Shown here in pieces: positions 1-5,632 of a stretch of 5,632 nucleotides of DNA. The notes below the pieces were generated by a model. The model saw only the letters and a program-made list of their open reading frames with translations, was not told the DNA's origin and ran no database searches. Each line of letters opens with the position of its first letter. Position 1 is the first letter of the stretch. The stretch spans positions 1-5,632 of the forward strand of contig JACOEF010000385.1 in the NCBI GenBank assembly GCA_024998705.1, written 5' to 3'. This DNA is from Nitrospira sp. (GTDB taxonomy: Bacteria > Nitrospirota > Nitrospiria > Nitrospirales > Nitrospiraceae). The translations under genes and the position numbers were made by a program.

Positions 1-158
1 CGGACCGAATGCCGATTCGCCAATTCCTGACCATCCGGGGTCGTGATATCGACCTCGCGATAGCTAAAGCTATACTTTACCCTGAGCTCCTTCCAAAGGC
101 GTTTCGCTGATGGACAGGCTCCGCAAGTCGGTGAGTGCAATAAGGTAATGTTCGGCAT
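1..158 (-). CDS. Thioredoxin/glutaredoxin-like small redox protein (N-terminal part, 3' end outside window)
   Basis: The reading frame starts at the ATG complementary to 156-158 and runs off the left edge, so only about 52 residues are visible. It begins MPNITLLHSPTCGACPSAKR: a short beta strand followed at once by Cys-Gly-Ala-Cys (C12, C15), the place and spacing of the active-site CxxC of thioredoxin-fold proteins. The next stretch (roughly residues 25-40, ending near EVDITTPDG) looks like the second strand and loop. There is no signal peptide, so the protein is probably cytoplasmic. A purine-rich GAGAGGGG lies just upstream of the ATG and supports this start. It is divergent from pgm. From the family, a role in thiol-disulfide exchange is inferred. 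The cis-Pro region that would separate glutaredoxin from thioredoxin subfamilies lies outside the window, so the exact substrate cannot be named. Confidence 0.8.
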   Translation of the reverse strand, partial: MPNITLLHSPTCGACPSAKRLWKELRVKYSFSYREVDITTPDGQELANRHSV

Positions 159-186
159 GGACAACCCCTCTCATTAACGTGAGCGG

Positions 187-216
187 ATCTTAACACCCGC
201 GCGGAGGGCCACGCAA
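187..216 (-). promoter_or_regulatory. Candidate promoter for the thioredoxin-like gene
   Basis: Read on the minus strand, TTGCGT (complement of 211-216) is followed after 18 bp by TAAGAT (complement of 187-192). TGT directly precedes the -10 box, which fits an extended -10 element. Transcription would begin near 180, leaving a leader of about 20 nt with a GAGAGGGG ribosome-binding site. Both hexamers are imperfect, so this is a positional inference. Confidence 0.3.
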
Positions 217-228
217 GCAAACGCAGGC

Positions 229-257
229 CTGACATTCCTCATCGAGCCGTATATACT
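229..257 (+). promoter_or_regulatory. Sigma70-type promoter of pgm
   Basis: CTGACA at 229-234 (five of six matches to TTGACA) and TATACT at 252-257 (five of six matches to TATAAT) are separated by exactly 17 bp, the optimal spacing. Transcription would begin near 264, giving a leader of about 50 nt before the pgm ATG. No operator-like inverted repeat overlaps it. Confidence 0.65.
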
Positions 258-315
258 GGCTGCCACATCATTCAGAATCGCGTCATTCACCCATTATCGT
301 CTTGCTGAGGCACCT

Positions 316-1968
<1,653 letters not shown>

Positions 1969-2056
1969 CAGAATGCTGAACAGGTGGGCGAAGGTGGATG
2001 TCGCTTTCTCTGTGAGATCCGTGAAGCGTCGTTCCTGAAGCGTATCTCGCGAACTA

Positions 2057-2062
2057 TATAAT
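2057..2062 (+). promoter_or_regulatory. Candidate -10 box upstream of the lipoprotein-yacG unit
   Basis: A perfect TATAAT lies about 100 bp upstream of the ATG at 2163. The -35 region is poor: at 17-19 bp spacing the best sequence is around 2032-2039 (TTCCTGAA), which overlaps the second copy of the TGAAGCGT repeat. If real, the promoter may be weak or activator-dependent. A second box, TATACT at 2148-2153, competes as the functional -10. Confidence 0.4.
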
Positions 2063-2147
2063 CCGGGCGATGAACGGGCCAACCGGCCATTTTGAGTCTC
2101 CCTGTGCGAGTACCGCCCTACGACATCCCATCCTTCTGAAGACCAGC

Positions 2148-2153
2148 TATACT
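2148..2153 (+). promoter_or_regulatory. Alternative -10 box for a near-leaderless lipoprotein transcript
   Basis: TATACT ends nine bases before the ATG at 2163, so a transcript started from it would have almost no leader. This would fit the lack of a recognisable Shine-Dalgarno sequence there (only TTAAGTCAGT precedes the ATG). No good -35 hexamer is found at 16-18 bp, so support is limited. Confidence 0.25.
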
Positions 2154-2162
2154 TAAGTCAGT

Positions 2163-2861
2163 ATGCCCAGACTTTCTCACACGCTGCGCACCTTGCTGGT
2201 CGGCGCCGCCCTGAGCAGCTGCGCCGGACCGGCCTCTCAGGGGATCCGTCAGGCGGTCACCCCGCTTCCCGACTGCTGCCGCACAATCGAAGCCGGCCCG
2301 CGCACACAGGCGATCGTGCAAACAGCCGTCAACCTGGTCGGCGCAAAAACGATCGAGAGCCAGGGGCGCCGTATCGCCTATGATTGCGCCGGAGTGACCC
2401 GCGCCATCTACCTCGCCCACGGCATCGACCTCTTTGAAGGAGGGGCCGGCGACGGGAAGGTCAACGGCGTGGGGTTGATCTACAATCACCTGCGGAAACA
2501 TGGACAGCTTCATCGCGGGCCGGTCGTGCAAGCCGGCGATCTGGTGTTCTTCGACAATACCTGGGACTATAACGGGGACGGCCTCGTCAACGATCCCTTG
2601 ACCCATGTGGGAGTCGTGGAGACGGTGGAGCGCAACGGCACAATCGGCTTTATCAGTCGGGTGTCCGGAGCGATTGAACGCTACCGGATGAATGTCGCCT
2701 ACCCGCACATCCACCGCCCCGCCGACGGCCGCCTGCTCAACGATTACATGCGCCGGAAACACTGGCGGGATGGGGAACGGACGCCCTACCTGACCGGAGA
2801 GTTATTTGCCGCCTTCGGCACGAGGGTGGTAGAGTCAGCCTCATCACCAGACAGAAGGTAA
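2163..2861 (+). CDS. NlpC/P60-like cell-wall hydrolase lipoprotein with EF-hand-like loop
   Basis: The 232-residue product begins with a lipoprotein signal peptide: a short basic n-region (PRLSHTLR), a hydrophobic core LLVGAAL and lipobox LSSC with the acylated cysteine at C20. It should therefore be anchored in a membrane facing the periplasm. The C-terminal domain resembles NlpC/P60 (papain-like) peptidases. YDCAG carries the probable catalytic Cys at C75, GDLVFF spans 125-130, and THVGVVE carries the probable catalytic His at H148. Such enzymes cut peptide bonds in peptidoglycan stems; substrate and bond cannot be read here. Just before the His lies [10 protein letters not shown] (135-144), which matches the start of an EF-hand or dockerin-type calcium loop. 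C38 and C39 are adjacent extra cysteines in the linker. The start is fixed by the signal peptide rather than by a ribosome-binding site. A CHAP-type amidase is the main alternative family name. Confidence 0.8.
   Translation: MPRLSHTLRTLLVGAALSSCAGPASQGIRQAVTPLPDCCRTIEAGPRTQAIVQTAVNLVGAKTIESQGRRIAYDCAGVTRAIYLAHGIDLFEGGAGDGKVNGVGLIYNHLRKHGQLHRGPVVQAGDLVFFDNTWDYNGDGLVNDPLTHVGVVETVERNGTIGFISRVSGAIERYRMNVAYPHIHRPADGRLLNDYMRRKHWRDGERTPYLTGELFAAFGTRVVESASSPDRR
2853..2858 (+). promoter_or_regulatory. Ribosome-binding site deciding the TTG start of yacG
   Basis: AGAAGG lies inside the last codons of the lipoprotein gene, 8 nt before the TTG at 2867. There is no in-frame ATG or GTG nearby, so this site selects the TTG. 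Its position suggests translational coupling with the upstream gene. Confidence 0.65.
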
Positions 2862-2866
2862 ACACC

Positions 2867-3067
2867 TTGTCCCCTACTGCTCCCCGCACGACGTGTTGCC
2901 CCGAATGCCACCAGCCTACGACGTGGCAGGACAATCCCTGGCGTCCATTCTGCTCGGAACGTTGTCAAACGATCGACTTAGGGGCTTGGGCGGGAGAACG
3001 GTACCGAATCGCAGGACCGAGCCTGACGGTGGGGGGATCCGAATCGTCTTCACCCGACAACGTGTGA
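2867..3067 (+). CDS. yacG: DNA gyrase inhibitor YacG family, zinc-binding
   Basis: The 66-residue product is nearly the length of E. coli YacG (65 residues) and has its signature. A four-cysteine zinc site is formed by C11-P-E-C14 and C29-S-E-R-C33, followed by the invariant-looking stretch [19 protein letters not shown] (residues 26-44) and YRI. In E. coli YacG binds the GyrB C-terminal region and blocks gyrase from binding DNA. The same role here is inferred from the family. The polar C-terminal tail ([10 protein letters not shown]) resembles the acidic/polar tail of the family. Translation starts at TTG 2867, five bases after the lipoprotein stop, with AGAAGG 8 nt upstream. This neighbourhood differs from the coaE-zapD-yacG arrangement of gammaproteobacteria. 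The stop lies in the left arm of a small hairpin and the next gene is convergent. Confidence 0.92.
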   Translation: MSPTAPRTTCCPECHQPTTWQDNPWRPFCSERCQTIDLGAWAGERYRIAGPSLTVGGSESSSPDNV

Positions 3068-3081
3068 CCGGCCGATCACAC
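3062..3081. terminator. Weak hairpin between convergent genes
   Basis: GTGTGA (3062-3067) and TCACAC (3076-3081) form a perfect 6-bp stem around the 8-nt loop CCGGCCGA. It contains the yacG stop and lies two bases from the convergent gene's stop. There is no T-tract on either side, so an intrinsic terminator is only possible. Confidence 0.25.
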
Positions 3082-3082
3082 A

Positions 3083-3451
3083 CTATTCGCAGCGACAGTT
3101 CGCCTTGTAGTCCATACACATCGGGCCGAAACTCCGCTCGCAGTCACAACTACACTTAGGCGTCTTATCGGCCGGACAGGTGATCTGGCAAGTCTGCTTG
3201 ATCCCCATGCCGCAGGACACGATCTCGCATGAGTTGGAGCCCTCTGCAAACAACAGCGGCAGTGACGGCGCGACCGGGGCCTGGGTCTACTGAAGGACGC
3301 GGCTAGCACTCTCCGATGCCTGGGTCATCGCTGGACTGTTCTCTGCGCCAACTTGCTCTGCCCAAACCGGCGTCGCAACACCGATCAATAGGACGACCAG
3401 CAGAAGCCCTGCACTCCCCCCCGCCCTGCATCGCGATGAATACCTTGTCAT
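3083..3451 (-). pseudogene. Small exported cysteine-rich protein interrupted by in-frame TAG
   Basis: Read from the ATG complementary to 3449-3451, this frame is 122 codons long except for TAG at codon 55 (3287-3289). The N-terminus is a clear Sec signal peptide: basic n-region, hydrophobic core GLLLVVLLIGVATPV (15-29) and a likely cleavage after VWA (A31). A low-complexity Ala/Pro/Ser/Gln linker follows. The C-terminal part after the TAG has ten cysteines in 47 residues, spaced C-x4-C-x7-C-x3-C-x7-C-x-C-x-C-x7-C-x6-C-x-C, and ends at TAG 3083-3085. Such density suggests several disulfides or metal binding outside the cytoplasm. The ribosome-binding site AGGGAGGTGA is nearly perfect. I do not recognise the family. 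The stop may be a nonsense mutation (a single base change would give CAG, Gln), a sequence error, or a real end making a 54-residue product. It lies 64 bp downstream of the DUF1501 gene. Confidence 0.7.
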
Positions 3452-3476
3452 GCCGTCACCTCCCTTTCAGACGGCA
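3451..3476 (-). promoter_or_regulatory. Strong ribosome-binding site within an inverted repeat before the Cys-rich gene
   Basis: On the minus strand AGGGAGGTGA (complement of 3456-3465) precedes the ATG, with the GGAGG core about 7 nt away. It sits between two perfect 7-bp arms, TGCCGTC (complement of 3470-3476) and GACGGCA (complement of 3451-3457). In the RNA the GGAGG core would lie in a 12-nt loop, while the spacer and the A of the start codon lie in the stem. Confidence 0.6.
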
Positions 3477-3515
3477 GCAGGATAGGAAGAATGGCCCGTG
3501 AAATCAAGTCTCGAA

Positions 3516-4729
3516 TCATCGTGTAAAACAGTCGATGGCCGGATAGCGTCCGGTTCCGTATGACATGGCGGGTAAGCCCCACCATTTCTCAATGACGGTC
3601 GCGTACACAGCCCGGTAGTCGAGCGTATGTTTCAGATCCCCGGCCTGCAGATCTCTCAGTGAAGGAGGCGCACCGTAGAAACCGCCTTTCACCCGTCCGC
3701 CTATGAAAAAGTGCGGGGCCGCCGTGCCATGGTCGGTCCCATGGCTGGCATTCTCTCCCACCCGCCGACCGAATTCCGAATAGGTCATGACCAGCACATC
3801 CTTCCAGGCCCCCAGCTTCTCCATTGCCGCGCGAAAGGCCGTCAGCCCCTGCGCGAGTTCCTCCAACAATCGATGATGGGTCGCCCACTGGCCGGCATGG
3901 GTATCGAAACTCCCTTGCGTGACTTTGATGACAGCGACCGGCACCTGCGCGGCAATGAGCCTGGCGGCAACCTCCAGCTGCTTGCCGATCCTGTTCGTCG
4001 GAAAGTCGACCATGAGTGGCGGCGCCTGCCCAATACGGCCCTGCAGATCGGAAGCGGTTTGAGATATTTCCCGCCGGACCTCCAGAATATGGGCCAGTGC
4101 CCGGTTGCTCGTGGAGAAGGAAGCGGATCTGACAGAGCCGGCCTGCTGCAGAAACTGCCCTGGATCGTGCAGGGCAATGGTGCGTGCCTTCCCCCACTCA
4201 ATGGACCGGCATCACCCTTGCCGAGAACAACCCCCTCGGCTGTGAATCGCACCGGCAGCGGGTGCTGCTCAAACACGCGCGACAGCCAGCCGCTGTCCAG
4301 CACCCGTTCGCTGTCCGACCCCGTCTCCCAAATCTCGATGGACCGGAAATGGGAACGATTTGGCTTGGGATACCCGACACCCTGCAGGCAAGCCAACTCC
4401 TCCTTGTCCCACAGGGGCATCAGTGCGCTCAGTGCCGGATGGAGCCCGAATTTTGGTGTGAGCTGGCGAACCTGATCGCGCGGAATCGCCAACTGTGGCC
4501 GGGACTGATAATACGTCGCGTCGTCGTAGGGAATGAGGGTGTTCAGCCCGTCATTTCCTCCATGTAACTCAACCAACAACAGCAGCCGCTCCCGATCATG
4601 TGCTCTCGCACCGGCCACGCTCGCATCAGCCGCCCAGAGGTGCGACAACCAGTTCGGACGCAACAGCACGAACGGCATGGCTATCGCAACTTTCAACAAC
4701 GTTCGTCGATCCAATGTGTTCCCGTTCAT
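3516..4729 (-). pseudogene. DUF1501 family Tat-exported protein, frameshifted
   Basis: Two overlapping frames together make one DUF1501 protein of about 404 residues, near normal family length. The first part starts at ATG 4727-4729 with a twin-arginine signal (LDRRTLLKVAIAMPFVLL, residues 6-23), then HGGNDGLNT (56-64), a conserved early family motif. After residue 180 (PLSGG) this frame turns into unrelated sequence. From AAG at 4190-4188 the -1 frame carries the family continuation: KARTIALHDPGQFLQQ, later GSFDTHAGQ, then SEFGRRVGENASHGTDHGTA and a normal C-terminus ending at 3516. The break falls at a five-G run (4191-4195). One extra G restores PLSGGKART. DUF1501 proteins relate to the alkaline phosphatase/sulfatase superfamily and are usually encoded beside DUF1800 genes; their reaction is not established. 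The start is supported by GTGAGG overlapping the upstream stop. Real mutation and sequencing error cannot be separated here. Confidence 0.85.
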
Positions 4730-4734
4730 GGCGG

Positions 4735-4740
4735 CCTCAC
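4735..4740 (-). promoter_or_regulatory. Ribosome-binding site of the DUF1501 gene overlapping the DUF1800 stop
   Basis: On the minus strand GTGAGG lies 5 nt before the ATG, and its TGA is the DUF1800 stop codon. This overlap indicates translational coupling in one transcript. Confidence 0.65.
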
Positions 4741-5632
4741 TTGAGTTGATACACCGGATCCAATACCAGATGGTGCACGGCCTGACGGCGGTCCTCCCCT
4801 TCCATCACGGGCTGCACCGGCGGGAGCGGAAGCAGTGTGGCCTGCACGACCTCGATGGGCTCCGTCTCAATCCACGTCCGGTCGGACGGATCACCTATCT
4901 CAACCATCCCGTGCGTATGACCGGTCTCGTGGCCACGAATGGCGCGATGCAACAATTGCGTGCGGTCCAGCAAGGTCGCGGTTGTGATCCATCGTGTACC
5001 ACCCGGCCAGCCCTTCACGTTGGGAGGATCGAAAAGATCCTGCCCGAGCCTGCGGGCAAACCCGATCTGTTGCACCGTGTCTTCGATCGGCAAACTGAAG
5101 AGCCGTGCGGTACCTACAATGAGTTCCACCGGAGACTTGATGAGGACCCCGCGATTCTCGGCCGCCCAGAAGTGCGGCGTCAGGAGAAGGTCGTGGATCA
5201 ATCCGGCGATCTCGTAGTTGTTCCGCCTGAATGAATCGGCAAGACGATCCACCTCCAGCGAATCCGGCCGGTCTGAAATAAATTCACGCCAGAACTTACC
5301 GACGAGATACCGGGCCACCTGAGGTTGCTCCAGTGTCAGAGAGAGAATATCGTCGCCGTCGAAGGGACCGGACTTGCCGAATACCTCTTTTCGCCCATCG
5401 TCGTGGTGGCGCAGGTCGACGCGAAACGCACCGGTATGGAGGTCAAGATGCCATCCGGTAAAGGCCCGCGCGGCCTGCCTGATATCTTGTTCGGTATAGT
5501 GACCTTCCCCGAGGGTGAAGAGCTCGAACAACTCACGGGAAAAGTTTTCGTTGGGATGTTCTTTGTGGTTGGTCTGCGTGTCGAGATACAGCAGCATCGC
5601 CGGATTCTTGGCGATGGCCGTCAGCAGCGCAC
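4737..5632 (-). CDS. DUF1800 family protein (C-terminal part, 5' end outside window)
   Basis: The frame is open from the right edge to TGA at 4737-4739, giving 297 residues that lack a true start. The ATG at 5597 is internal, since family-like sequence (LLTAIAKNPAMLLYLD) precedes and spans it. Recognisable DUF1800 motifs are NENFSRELFELFTLGEG followed by the AARAFTGWH segment (within residues 27-61 of the visible part), SPVELIVGTAR (166-176), and FDPPNVKGWPGG (200-211) with RWITTATLLDR just after. Family members are usually about 450-550 residues, so roughly the first third or more lies outside. Full-length members are commonly exported, but that cannot be checked here. The gene is followed after 7 bp by its usual DUF1501 partner, and the two are presumed to act together outside the cytoplasm. 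No biochemical activity is established for the family. No internal lesion was seen. Confidence 0.9.
   Translation of the reverse strand, partial: ALLTAIAKNPAMLLYLDTQTNHKEHPNENFSRELFELFTLGEGHYTEQDIRQAARAFTGWHLDLHTGAFRVDLRHHDDGRKEVFGKSGPFDGDDILSLTLEQPQVARYLVGKFWREFISDRPDSLEVDRLADSFRRNNYEIAGLIHDLLLTPHFWAAENRGVLIKSPVELIVGTARLFSLPIEDTVQQIGFARRLGQDLFDPPNVKGWPGGTRWITTATLLDRTQLLHRAIRGHETGHTHGMVEIGDPSDRTWIETEPIEVVQATLLPLPPVQPVMEGEDRRQAVHHLVLDPVYQLK

Larger units (their letters stand above)
1969..2162. other. Intergenic region between pgm and the lipoprotein gene
   Basis: This 194-bp spacer has no convincing gene. It holds a perfect TATAAT at 2057-2062, an eight-base direct repeat TGAAGCGT (2022-2029 and 2036-2043), a weak hairpin GGCC-AACC-GGCC followed by ATTTT (2077-2093), and a TATACT at 2148-2153. 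A strong intrinsic terminator for pgm was not seen. Minus-strand frames that cross it are antisense to well-supported genes and were not accepted. Confidence 0.6.

Noticed and set aside
2077..2093. Intrinsic terminator for pgm (GGCC-AACC-GGCC then ATTTT)
   Set aside because: The stem is only 4 bp, the T-run is short, and it lies downstream of a TATAAT that would serve the next gene.
2118..2762. Minus-strand open frame of 214 codons
   Set aside because: It is antisense to the lipoprotein gene, which has a lipobox, catalytic Cys and His motifs and a coupled downstream gene.
3076..3309. Minus-strand frame of 77 codons rich in Arg and Ser
   Set aside because: It overlaps the Cys-rich half in another frame and has shadow-like composition. 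The frame with signal peptide and ordered cysteines explains the region better.
3316..3501. Plus-strand frame of 61 codons
   Set aside because: It is antisense to the signal peptide and linker of the Cys-rich gene and shows no motif of its own.
4185..4201. Programmed -1 ribosomal frameshift in the DUF1501 gene
   Set aside because: The slip site T-GGG-GGA would leave a first-position mismatch in the P site. Kept only as a remote alternative to an indel.
3711..4475. Plus-strand frame of 254 codons
   Set aside because: It is antisense to the DUF1501 gene, whose family motifs lie on the other strand.
4533..5234. Plus-strand frame of 233 codons
   Set aside because: It is antisense to the conserved DUF1800 and DUF1501 sequence, and has no recognisable domain.

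Overview
The window is GC-rich, densely coded chromosomal DNA from a Gram-negative bacterium. The evidence is a lipobox lipoprotein, a Tat-type signal peptide, YacG and an E. coli-type phosphoglucomutase. The mix of proteins would suit Nitrospira or a related Nitrospirota lineage, but that is inference from general familiarity. No rRNA, tRNA or other taxonomic marker is present.

Left part (1-1968): the 5' end of a small thioredoxin/glutaredoxin-like gene points left. Across a 157-bp divergent region lies a complete phosphoglucomutase gene (pgm) pointing right, with a near-consensus sigma70 promoter (CTGACA, 17 bp, TATACT). Middle (1969-3067): a 194-bp spacer with promoter-like boxes precedes a two-gene plus-strand unit. 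It encodes an NlpC/P60-like cell-wall hydrolase lipoprotein with an EF-hand-like loop, then a 66-residue YacG (gyrase-inhibitor family) that starts at TTG and has its ribosome-binding site inside the lipoprotein gene.

Right part (3083-5632): a minus-strand unit, apparently transcribed from beyond the right edge. It runs DUF1800 protein (5' end outside the window), then a Tat-exported DUF1501 protein 7 bp downstream, then 64 bp later a small exported protein with ten cysteines in its C-terminal part. The last two are both broken in this sequence. The DUF1501 gene has lost its frame at a five-G run (4191-4195), and the Cys-rich gene has an in-frame TAG at codon 55. The DUF1800/DUF1501 pair is a recurrent two-gene module of exported proteins of unknown biochemical function. 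The Cys-rich protein may be an extra secreted partner.

The least described element is this interrupted Cys-rich protein at 3083-3451. It is not visible as a single open frame and antisense frames partly hide it. It has a strong ribosome-binding site, a clear signal peptide and a dense cysteine pattern. No CRISPR array, insertion sequence, tRNA or rRNA was seen.
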